The notes under the pieces: model-generated
What the model was told of the DNA's origin: nothing
The model's database searches: none
The model's input: only the letters and a program-made list of their open reading frames with translations
Position numbers and translations under genes: made by a program
Assembly (NCBI RefSeq): GCF_014207595.1
Contig: NZ_JACHGY010000001.1
Coordinates: 3,292,836-3,356,835 of the forward strand
Reading direction: 5' to 3'
Source: Algisphaera agarilytica
GTDB lineage: Bacteria > Planctomycetota > Phycisphaerae > Phycisphaerales > Phycisphaeraceae
DNA: 64,000 nucleotides
In this document: positions 53,109 through 60,384 of the stretch, in pieces
Layout: every line of letters begins with the position of its first letter
How positions within the stretch are numbered: position 1 is the first letter of the stretch

Positions 53109-54575
53109 TCACCGGTCACGGTTGCGCCGCCGCGGCTGATCCGCAGTGTCGGGATCGTAGTCTGGGTTGGCGGCGGGTACGTCGGCGTCGGTGGCCTTGA
53201 GCCATTTCTCGAGCTCACGCTCCAGTGAACGAACCGTCGTGGTTTTCGACTTGGCAAGGTCTTTGGACTCACCCAGGTCGTCAGCAATGTTGTAGAGCTC
53301 GGATTCCTTGCTCTCGAAATCGTAGAGCAGCTTCCAATCGCCTTTGCGGACAACGGCACGCGGGCCGTGCGAGATCGAGCCGCGGGGCGTGGTGCTGTAG
53401 GTGGGGATGTACCAGACCAGGGGCCGGTTCTCGTTGAGTGATGATTGGCCTTCGAGTATGGGACGCCAGCTTTCGCCGTCCACCGCTTGCTGCCGCGGTG
53501 CTTTGGCCCCGGAGAGATCGAGGAACGTGGGGTACAGGTCGAAGAGCAGCACGGGCTCGTCGGTCTTGCGTCCCGCCTCCACGACGCCGGGGTAGTGCAC
53601 GACGCAGGGGATGCGCACGCCGCCTTCGTACAGCGATCCCTTGCCGCTGCGGAGCGGGGCATTGTTGGTGGTGCGATCGCTGCCGCCGTTGTCCGAAACG
53701 AAAACCACGACGGTGTTGTCCGCTAGGCCTTGGGCATCAAGCGACTCCATGATCCGCCCGACGCTGTTGTCCAGCGAGACCAGCATCGCGGCGTACTCGG
53801 CGTTGTCGTGTTGCTCATCCGTGGGCCAGCGGTTCACGTCTCTGAGCACGGCCGGATCGGGTTCGATGGGGTTGTGCACCGCGTAGTGCGCGAGCCAGAG
53901 GAAGAACGGCCCGCCTTTGTTTTCTTCGATAAAGCCAACCGCTTCGTCGGTGAGCCGGTCGGTGATGTACTCGCCGTCCTTGGCGGTCTCGTCGAGGTCG
54001 GCGATGCCGTAAGGGGCATAGTAGGTCCGCGTGCCGCCGCCGCGGGAGGCGCCGACGCTGGTGTCGAAACCATGCGACGTCGGCCCAGTGCGTCCCGAGG
54101 TACGGCCCAGGTGCCACTTGCCGACGTGGCCGGTGGTGTAGCCCGCTTGCTGCAGCGCCTCGGGCAGCGTGGTGATGTCCGAGTCCAATGACGATTGATT
54201 GCGTGGCGTGGTCAGCGCGAGTTTGCTGAGGTCAGGCCCGTCGGATTGCCCGCGTCCGCCGCCACCGCCAACGGTGTACACCCCGGTGCGTGGGCTGTAC
54301 ATCCCCGAGAGGATCGCGGCACGGGTGGGGGCGCACATCGGCGCATTGGCGTAGGCCTGGGTGAACACCAGCCCTCCGGACGCGAGACGATCGAGGTGGG
54401 GCGTGCGGTGGTAGTCGCTGCCCATGAACCCCAGGTCCCGCCAGCCGAGGTCGTCGGCGACGATCACAATGAAATTAGGCTGATCCTTCGCGGCGGCGTT
54501 TGAGATCGGCAATGCGGCGAACAGAACAGCTAAAGCTAAAAGGCATGCCCAGGGGCAGCGGGAGTCGTATTTCAT
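53109..54575 (-). CDS. secreted type I sulfatase
   Basis: A 488-residue sulfatase with a signal peptide (residues 1-29, AALPISNAAA/K). Metal-binding DD at 41-42 and maturation motif CAPTR at 81-85 (Cys81 as formylglycine). A Gly-rich insertion (VGGGGGRGQS) follows the active-site helix, and an Arg-rich tail (QPRRRNRDR) ends the protein. It would act on extracellular sulfated glycans. The start at 54575 begins the signal peptide; an upstream extension to 54713 overlaps mqnE. It follows mqnE on the same strand by 95 bases. Confidence 0.9.
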   Translation of the reverse strand: MKYDSRCPWACLLALAVLFAALPISNAAAKDQPNFIVIVADDLGWRDLGFMGSDYHRTPHLDRLASGGLVFTQAYANAPMCAPTRAAILSGMYSPRTGVYTVGGGGGRGQSDGPDLSKLALTTPRNQSSLDSDITTLPEALQQAGYTTGHVGKWHLGRTSGRTGPTSHGFDTSVGASRGGGTRTYYAPYGIADLDETAKDGEYITDRLTDEAVGFIEENKGGPFFLWLAHYAVHNPIEPDPAVLRDVNRWPTDEQHDNAEYAAMLVSLDNSVGRIMESLDAQGLADNTVVVFVSDNGGSDRTTNNAPLRSGKGSLYEGGVRIPCVVHYPGVVEAGRKTDEPVLLFDLYPTFLDLSGAKAPRQQAVDGESWRPILEGQSSLNENRPLVWYIPTYSTTPRGSISHGPRAVVRKGDWKLLYDFESKESELYNIADDLGESKDLAKSKTTTVRSLERELEKWLKATDADVPAANPDYDPDTADQPRRRNRDR

Positions 54576-54670
54576 GGATGCACAACGTCTGGGATGTGAG
54601 GCTATTGCAGCACGACCCTTCGACTTCGCGGAAGTCGTGGAAACGCTGTGCCGGATATTGGGCTTGTGGA

Positions 54671-55849
54671 TTAAGCCGTCACCGCTTGTCCTGCATCTTC
54701 CGCGACCTTCCACATCGCCCCGTCCCGTTCAACGTGGCGGTACAGCGTGTCGCGTTCGACGGGGGTGTAGCCCGCTTCGTGGATCGCGCGTTTGAGGTCG
54801 GACACGGTGACTTCCTGGTGGGTGTCGGTGCCTTCGACTTTGGTGATGTCGTACCAGACGACGGTGCCGTCGATGTCGTCGGCGCCGTGGTCGAGCATGA
54901 CCTGGGCCATGGGCAGCGTTTGCATGATCCAGAAGGCTTTTACGTGGGGGAAGTTGTCGAGCATGAGTCGGGCGACGGCGATCATGCGGAGGTTGTCGAC
55001 GCCGGACGGGCCGGGCAGGTGCTGGAGTTCGCTGCCGTCCGGGAAGAACGGAAGGGGGATGATCGTTTGGAATCGGCCCTTGAAATTGTTCTCGATCGCG
55101 TGGTCTTGTTCCTCGCGGAGCATGCACAGGTGGTGGATGCGGTCTTCGAGCGACTCGACGTGGCCGTAGAGCATGGTGGCGTTGGTGAACAGGCCGAGCT
55201 CGTGGGCGGTGCGGTGGACGGTGAGCCATTCGTCGCTGCGGATCTTGCCGCGGAAGGCCTCGTCGTGCACGCGGTCGTCGAAGACTTCTGCACCGCCCCC
55301 GGGCATCGAGCCGAGGCCCGCTTCGATCAGGTCTTCAAACACCGCACGCACCGCCCCGGCAAAATCCTTACGGACCGCGCGTTTGCTGATGCGCGCGAGG
55401 TGCACGATCTCCACGGCGGTGAACGCCTTGATGTGGACCTGCGGCGCGGTCTCGCGGATCGCGCTGAGCATGTCGGTGTAGTAGGAGAAGGGCAGCTTGG
55501 GGTGGAGCCCGCCGACGATGTGCATCTCGGTGGCCCCGGAGTCGACGGCGGTTTGGGCCTGCTTGCGGATATCGTCGAGGGAGTACTCGTAGGCCCCGTC
55601 CTGGCCGGGCTTGCGGTGGAACTCGCAGAACTTGCACGAGAGGATGCAGAGGTTCGAGTAGTTCATGTGGCGGTTGACGTTGTAGTAGGCCGTGTCGCCG
55701 TGGAGGGAACGGCGGACGAAGTTGGCCAACTCGCCGAGCGTGTGCAGGTCGCGGGTCTGCAGGAGCACCATCCCGTCCTCGGCGCTGAGGCGGGTTCCGG
55801 CGTAGACCTTTTCGGCGATGGGGGCGAGGGCGGGGTCTTGCATAGCCAT
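54671..55849 (-). CDS. mqnE: aminofutalosine synthase (radical SAM)
   Basis: MqnE makes 6-amino-6-deoxyfutalosine from chorismate-derived enolpyruvoylbenzoate and SAM, in the futalosine route to menaquinone. The cluster-binding motif CILSCKFC gives Cys68, Cys72 and Cys75 (CX3CX2C). GGLHPKLPFSYYTDML, GLGSMPGGGAEVFDDRV and PLPFFPDGSEL are typical of MqnE rather than MqnC. 392 residues. The start is 3 bases after the stop of a small membrane protein gene, so they are cotranscribed. Other mqn genes are not in the window. Confidence 0.93.
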   Translation of the reverse strand: MAMQDPALAPIAEKVYAGTRLSAEDGMVLLQTRDLHTLGELANFVRRSLHGDTAYYNVNRHMNYSNLCILSCKFCEFHRKPGQDGAYEYSLDDIRKQAQTAVDSGATEMHIVGGLHPKLPFSYYTDMLSAIRETAPQVHIKAFTAVEIVHLARISKRAVRKDFAGAVRAVFEDLIEAGLGSMPGGGAEVFDDRVHDEAFRGKIRSDEWLTVHRTAHELGLFTNATMLYGHVESLEDRIHHLCMLREEQDHAIENNFKGRFQTIIPLPFFPDGSELQHLPGPSGVDNLRMIAVARLMLDNFPHVKAFWIMQTLPMAQVMLDHGADDIDGTVVWYDITKVEGTDTHQEVTVSDLKRAIHEAGYTPVERDTLYRHVERDGAMWKVAEDAGQAVTA

Positions 55850-55852
55850 ATG

Positions 55853-56131
55853 TTAGGGCTTCTGCGTGGGCTTTTCGGCCTGACGGCGTAGGGAATACTT
55901 GAAGAAATCCCACAGCCCTGCGAAGCGGTAGTCCGGATCGACGTAGTGCTCGATCACGTAAAACGCGAAGTAGTAGAACCGAGCGAAGCACCAGACGGCC
56001 AGGCCCAGCAGCAACGCGGTTTTCCAGTGGAAATGTTCAATGAGCAGAGCGGCCGAGGCGAGGAGGCCGCCAAGAAGAAAAAGCCAACCCTTGAGCAGGA
56101 TCAGAATCTTGCTTTGGAGGTCGGGTCCCAT
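55853..56131 (-). CDS. small membrane protein, unknown
   Basis: A 92-residue protein with two predicted membrane helices (ILLKGWLFLLGGLLASAALL and ALLLGLAVWCFARFYYFAFY) and a basic C-terminal tail. I recognise no family. It lies in a minus-strand operon between a zinc-ribbon protein gene (41 bases upstream) and mqnE (3 bases downstream), which suggests a link to the envelope or to quinone metabolism, but that is only context. Confidence 0.65.
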   Translation of the reverse strand: MGPDLQSKILILLKGWLFLLGGLLASAALLIEHFHWKTALLLGLAVWCFARFYYFAFYVIEHYVDPDYRFAGLWDFFKYSLRRQAEKPTQKP

Positions 56132-56172
56132 GATTGGATTTTAACTTGAGCCGACCGCAGCTCCGCCAAGAA

Positions 56173-56460
56173 TCAGAAGACGAAAACGAGCAGTGGGAGC
56201 AGCGAGACAAGCAGCTGGATCGCCACGATGATCACGACCAGGCGGATCGCCATTTTGCTTCTTCGTTGGCGTTCAGCGGTGCTCAGGGGCGAGGCATCGA
56301 AGGCGGTGCCGCACTCGGGACACGTGTCTCGGTCGAGGCCCTTTTTGGGGTAGTGGCAAGCGGCGCAGTGAGTCGGATCGACGCTTGCCTCGAGGACAGC
56401 GTCGGCCGGGGGGTGGCCGCGTTGGGGGATTGGGCGAATTGAAACAGGTGGCGACTTCAC
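56173..56460 (-). CDS. zinc-ribbon protein with C-terminal membrane helix
   Basis: A 95-residue protein: two CxxC pairs (Cys32/Cys35 in HCAAC, Cys47/Cys50 in CPEC) form a zinc ribbon, followed after a basic linker (STAERQRRSK) by one hydrophobic helix (VVIIVAIQLLVSLLPLLVFV). Such short ribbon-plus-helix proteins are common in Planctomycetota and unassigned. Start is GTG. It is divergent from acpS with only 17 bases between start codons. Confidence 0.7.
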   Translation of the reverse strand: MKSPPVSIRPIPQRGHPPADAVLEASVDPTHCAACHYPKKGLDRDTCPECGTAFDASPLSTAERQRRSKMAIRLVVIIVAIQLLVSLLPLLVFVF

Positions 56461-56477
56461 TTCGCTAAACTCTAGGC

Positions 56478-56873
56478 ATGCGAATCATCGGCCACGGCGT
56501 GGACATTGTCGAGAAGTCTCGGATCGAGCACATGATCGAAGATCATGGCGAGCGGTTCCTTAATCGCTGTTTCACCGAGGCGGAACGGGCGTACTCGGAT
56601 GGCAACACCAAGCGGCGGATGGAGCACCTGGCGGGGCGGTTCGCGGCCAAGGAGGCGATCCTCAAGGTGCTGGGCACCGGCTGGAGCGGCGGGATCGCGT
56701 GGACCGACGCGGAGGTGGTCCGCGAGCCATCGGGCCGGCCGACGGTGGCGCTGCACGGCAAGTGTGCCGAGGTGGCGGCAGAGCTGGGCATCACCGAGTG
56801 GTGGCTGAGCATCTCCCACATCGAGACCCATGCGGTGGCCAGCGCGATCGGTGTCGCGACGGGCGAGTCGTGA
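56478..56873 (+). CDS. acpS: holo-[acyl-carrier-protein] synthase
   Basis: Transfers phosphopantetheine from CoA to the ACP serine, essential for fatty-acid synthesis. 131 residues: the Mg-binding Asp9 in GHGVDIV and Glu59 in GRFAAKEAILK, with CFTEAERAY. The C-terminal SISHIETHAVASAI is typical. No Shine-Dalgarno site; TAAACT ends 6 bases before the ATG, so a leaderless transcript is possible. Confidence 0.93.
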   Translation: MRIIGHGVDIVEKSRIEHMIEDHGERFLNRCFTEAERAYSDGNTKRRMEHLAGRFAAKEAILKVLGTGWSGGIAWTDAEVVREPSGRPTVALHGKCAEVAAELGITEWWLSISHIETHAVASAIGVATGES

Positions 56874-57000
56874 GCTCGGCGGGGCAAAAACCGCAATCTG
56901 AGAGAAAAACGCCGGCCCCGCCTTGACGCGGCCCGGTTCATCGGGCATTTTTGCAAACTATTCGTTCCAGGATCCGGGTAAGCCCGATAAAGTAGAAGCT

Positions 57001-57870
57001 ATGGGTCGCAGACAAGGACGGACGCCGCCTTACGAAATCATGCAGAACGTGGGAAGCGGTACGCCGTTGCCCCGTTCGGGCGTGAGACGTGTGCGTGGCG
57101 GGAGCGTCGGCTTGCTGGGATTAACCTGGGGAGGGATCAAGTCCATCGGCGGGTGGTTTGCGGGATTGGGCGGTTTTATCGCCGATTTCCGAGGTTTTTC
57201 GTCCATTTCTGAGCGATTTGGAGGGGGACGGGGCACAAATACGGTTGAAGTCCGCCTCCCGTGGCCGGTGCTGGTGCTGCTGGGTGTGGTGGGGCTGGCG
57301 GCGATGGGCTTGATGTTCCAGATCGGGCACCACGTGGCGGGGCGGTCGGCGGTGCCGGCCGAACAGCAACAGGCTTCGGCGCAAGACGAGCAACAGCAGG
57401 CACTTGCTGTGGAATCAACGATCGAGGGTGGCATGAACCAGGCCGAATCCCTCGGGCCGGTGGTCGAGATGGGCTCGGCCCCCGTTGAGCCGGTTCAGCC
57501 GCTGGGTGGGGCCAAGGCCCAGGACCCGCGTCTGAAGGGCTTGAACTACTTCGTCCTGGCGACGGTGCGTCCCAGCGAGGTCACCAGTGAGGTCAACGGG
57601 ATCTGGGCGCTCCAGGAGTTTCTCGCGGAGCACGGGGTTGCAACTTTTCTCGATAGTACTAATAATGATGCGTTCCGCGTGCTGGTGGATGTCTCACGCG
57701 GATACACCGCCGAAGAAGTGCGGAACGTGGCCTACGCCGAGCACGAACACTACCTCCGGTCCTTGGGCCGTGAGTGGAAGAAACTGCAAGGCGGCATCGG
57801 CACCGATCTGAGTGACATCTACCGGGACCGCTACGAAGGCGGCCCTTCGACCCCAACCGACCCCCAATAA
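57001..57870 (+). CDS. membrane protein with C-terminal SPOR-like domain, unknown
   Basis: A 289-residue protein. The N-terminus (MGRRQGRTPPYEIMQN) is basic and Gly/Arg-rich, followed by one membrane helix around residues 84-104 (VLVLLGVVGLAAMGLMFQIG), a Gln/Ala-rich and Glu/Pro-rich linker, and a globular C-terminal domain from about 175 (KGLNYFVLATVRPSEVTSEV, FLAEHGVATFLDS, FRVLVDVSRGY) that looks like a SPOR-type fold. A link to peptidoglycan or division is possible but not proven. The start at 57001 is chosen over 56923 because the upstream residues look non-coding. It precedes the PVC small basic protein. Confidence 0.72.
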   Translation: MGRRQGRTPPYEIMQNVGSGTPLPRSGVRRVRGGSVGLLGLTWGGIKSIGGWFAGLGGFIADFRGFSSISERFGGGRGTNTVEVRLPWPVLVLLGVVGLAAMGLMFQIGHHVAGRSAVPAEQQQASAQDEQQQALAVESTIEGGMNQAESLGPVVEMGSAPVEPVQPLGGAKAQDPRLKGLNYFVLATVRPSEVTSEVNGIWALQEFLAEHGVATFLDSTNNDAFRVLVDVSRGYTAEEVRNVAYAEHEHYLRSLGREWKKLQGGIGTDLSDIYRDRYEGGPSTPTDPQ

Positions 57871-57893
57871 ACCCTCTTCACTGAGAAACCATC

Positions 57894-58094
57894 ATGAGCC
57901 TCGATGCATCCCTGAAATCCGGCGGCGGCCTCTCGCGTCACCGCAACGTCCTGACCCGTGCCGAGCGTATCGCCAAGCTGGCCGAGAACGGCGAGTTCGA
58001 TACCGAGCAAGACAACCCGCTGGGTATCCGCAAGGTCGGCAACCGCAAGCTGGTCACCGGCAAGAGCTCGAAGAAGAAGAAAGAAGCGGAGTAA
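57894..58094 (+). CDS. small basic protein unique to the PVC superphylum
   Basis: A 66-residue protein of the family conserved in Planctomycetes, Verrucomicrobia, Lentisphaerae and Chlamydiae (TIGR04137 type): SLDASLKSGGGLSRHRNVLT, RAERIAKLAENGEF, and a Lys-rich C-terminus (SSKKKKEAE). It is thought to be nucleic-acid-binding and linked to ribosomes, and it is a strong taxonomic marker. Preceded by an unusual start context (CATC before ATG). Cotranscribed with the SPOR-like gene 23 bases upstream. Confidence 0.9.
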   Translation: MSLDASLKSGGGLSRHRNVLTRAERIAKLAENGEFDTEQDNPLGIRKVGNRKLVTGKSSKKKKEAE

Positions 58095-58163
58095 TTCCGC
58101 TCGGCTGGTCTGCCATACGGTTCGGCTAGCGCTCTTTCTCAATGCTCGACGAAAACGAATTGG

Positions 58164-58195
58164 CCCACCCGGTGTTTACGGGTGGGTTATTCTTT
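58164..58195 (+). terminator. intrinsic terminator after the small basic protein gene
   Basis: CCCACCCG (58164-58171) pairs with CGGGTGGG (58179-58186) over a 7-base loop, followed by TTATTCTTTG. Confidence 0.6.
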
Positions 58196-58208
58196 GGTTG
58201 ATTTGTAA

Positions 58209-58237
58209 CGCGGCGATTCAAGATCGCCGGCTAACGG
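58209..58237 (-). repeat. TTTAGCC-type hairpin outside the ribosomal operon, minus strand
   Basis: Read on the minus strand: CCGTTAGC, then CGGCGAT, loop CTTGA and ATCGCCG. It matches the ribosomal-operon hairpins with a T-A pair exchanged for G-C on both sides. It lies between the small basic protein terminator and the aminotransferase. Confidence 0.65.
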
Positions 58238-58285
58238 GTAAATCGTGACACCGGTTTTACCTATCTGTTTGAATTGGATCACACG

Positions 58286-59440
58286 ATGCTTAACCCTGAT
58301 CGCTTCATCACCGACCGACTCCGCGCTATCGACGCCTCGGGCATCCGACGCGTCTTCGACTTGGCCGCACAGCTCGAGGACCCGATCAATCTGTCGATCG
58401 GTCAGCCCGATTTCGACGTGCCCGAGCCGATCAAGAAGGCGGCGGCGGACGCGATCGATCAGGGGTTCAACCGCTACACGCAGACCCAGGGCATCGCCGA
58501 CCTGCGGGCCAAGCTCACCGCGGACCTCTCTGCCGAGTTCCCCGAGACTCTGGGCCAGGCGCTCACCTCCGGCGACGCGTCGCTGCTGATCACCTCCGGC
58601 GTGTCCGGCGGGTTGATGCTGGCGATGATGACCTGCGTCGGCCCGGGCGACGAGGTACTGATCCCCGACCCGTACTTCGTGATGTACAAGCACCTGGTCA
58701 CGCTGGCGGGCGCGACGCCGGTGTTTGTCGATACCTACCCCGATTTCCAGGTGACGCCCGAGCGGCTGGCCGAGAAGGTGACCGAGCGGACGAAGCTGGT
58801 GCTGTTCAACACGCCGAGCAACCCGACGGGCGTGATGGCAACGGCGGAGATCTGCGAGGCGGTGACGCAGTTCTGCGCCGAGCGTGAGCTGCTGCTGCTC
58901 AGCGACGAGATCTACGACGTGTTCCAGTACACCAGCGACGCGACCATGCCTTCGCCGGTGCGTTCCTCGGCGGATGCGCTGCTGATGCGTGGCTTCTCGA
59001 AGACCTACGGCATGACCGGTTGGCGGTTGGGATATGTCGCGGGGCCGACGCCGATCGTGGAGCAGATGACCAAGCTGCAGCAGTACAGCTTCGTGTGTGC
59101 GCCGTCGATGACGCAGCTCGCGGGGACCCTGGCGCTGGATGTGGACATGAGCGAGCACGTCGCGGCGTATGCCCGCAAGCGTGACCGTGTGGTTGAGGTG
59201 CTCAGCCCGCACTTCGAGCTCGCCGTCCCCGGCGGGGCGTTCTACGCCTTCCCCAAGGTGCCCGAGCACCTGGGCTTGACCGGCACGCAGTTCGTCGAAG
59301 CCGCGGTCGCCCGGAACCTGCTCATCATCCCCGGCAACGTGTTTTCGCAACACGACACCCACTTCCGTTTGAGTTACGCCTGCGACGACGCGACCCTGGA
59401 ACGGGGGTTGGAGATCCTGGTGGAGTTGGCGAAGACTTAA
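58286..59440 (+). CDS. class I/II aminotransferase (PLP)
   Basis: A 384-residue fold-type I aminotransferase. The PLP Lys is in GFSKTYGMTGWRLGYVAGP; FNTPSNPTGV and SDEIYDVF are standard contacts, and the C-terminal FRLSYACDD carries the substrate carboxylate Arg. The sequence is closest in style to aspartate/tyrosine-type and MalY/LL-DAP-type aminotransferases; the true substrate is not clear. ATG at 58286 is preferred to the TTG at 58274. Confidence 0.88.
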   Translation: MLNPDRFITDRLRAIDASGIRRVFDLAAQLEDPINLSIGQPDFDVPEPIKKAAADAIDQGFNRYTQTQGIADLRAKLTADLSAEFPETLGQALTSGDASLLITSGVSGGLMLAMMTCVGPGDEVLIPDPYFVMYKHLVTLAGATPVFVDTYPDFQVTPERLAEKVTERTKLVLFNTPSNPTGVMATAEICEAVTQFCAERELLLLSDEIYDVFQYTSDATMPSPVRSSADALLMRGFSKTYGMTGWRLGYVAGPTPIVEQMTKLQQYSFVCAPSMTQLAGTLALDVDMSEHVAAYARKRDRVVEVLSPHFELAVPGGAFYAFPKVPEHLGLTGTQFVEAAVARNLLIIPGNVFSQHDTHFRLSYACDDATLERGLEILVELAKT

Positions 59441-60228
59441 GGCAGCTGCGGGGCGTTTTCGAGCGTGCCGCCGTCTTGTGCGTGGTCGAACCGGATGAGG
59501 ATGTTGTCGGTGCGGGTCAACATTCCTTGGAGTGTTGGGTAATCGGACTTCCGGAAAAGGACGTGCTCTTCCTCGTAAGGAATAGACTCGGCGTGACCGT
59601 CGATGTAGAGCGAGTTTGTCACGGTGCCTCTGTGATTGAGATTGAACTGCTCGGGTATGCCGAAGACGTTCGTGGCGGGAACATCCATCGCGACATCCCA
59701 CATCAACATTGATGCCCGTCCGCCCAATTGATTGGTCCCAAGATCTTCAATCTTGTCGTTGGTTGTTTCGTCAAGGTTGCGGAAGGTATAGGCGACCGCG
59801 ACGACGGCCCCGGGAGTACCGATGTCTTCAAGTGTGCCGGGGGTCATTTTGGGCTCGGGCCCATCGGGGCAATCAAGGACTTCCGGGCTGGAGACATAGT
59901 CATTGGTAATGAGCACCCCATGTGATGCATAGGTACTGATAAACCAGAGGTAATTGTTGGCGGTATTTTCAAGTGTAACGCCCGGGGCCCCCAAGTTGAC
60001 CGCACTGCTGCCCCTTGGAATAGCACCGTCGTGGTCTGCGGCGTAGGCGAAAAGACCGATGCCGACCTGCCTTTGGTTGGACAAGCATTTAGTCGCGAGT
60101 GCGGAAGTTCGAGCTTTGGCCAACGCGGGCAGCAGGATGCCGATGAGCAGCGCAATAATGCTGATCACGACCAGCAGCTCGATCAGGGTGAAGCCCGGAA
60201 AAAGCGTTGGCTTGCCAGAATTTCTCAT
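59437..60228 (-). CDS. prepilin-type (DUF1559-like) secreted protein
   Basis: A 263-residue pseudopilin. The prepilin peptidase site is G12/F13 followed by TLIELLVV, with the conserved Glu17 at position +5, then a long hydrophobic helix. The remainder is the large globular head common in planctomycete DUF1559-type proteins. The family C-terminal H-X9-DG motif is altered: NHRGTVTNSLYIDGH has ten residues between His and DG. One Cys pair may form a disulfide. A GAGGGG site lies upstream. Its stop overlaps the convergent aminotransferase by 4 bases. Confidence 0.82.
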   Translation of the reverse strand: MRNSGKPTLFPGFTLIELLVVISIIALLIGILLPALAKARTSALATKCLSNQRQVGIGLFAYAADHDGAIPRGSSAVNLGAPGVTLENTANNYLWFISTYASHGVLITNDYVSSPEVLDCPDGPEPKMTPGTLEDIGTPGAVVAVAYTFRNLDETTNDKIEDLGTNQLGGRASMLMWDVAMDVPATNVFGIPEQFNLNHRGTVTNSLYIDGHAESIPYEEEHVLFRKSDYPTLQGMLTRTDNILIRFDHAQDGGTLENAPQLP

Positions 60229-60384
60229 AGGAATAACCGGATTCCCCTCGGCGATGACATCATATCGACCGAGGGGTTCAATGTCTGCTAGTTTTATGCT
60301 TTCAACGCGGCGAAACGTTCATCGGTACCGTGAGCGGGCGATGGTTAGTTTCAATTAGGGGTTTTGGCCCGGATAGGCAATACG

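Noticed and set aside
54576-54713. Longer N-terminus for the sulfatase at 53109
   Set aside because: It overlaps mqnE, is Arg-rich and non-family-like, and the signal peptide starts at 54575.
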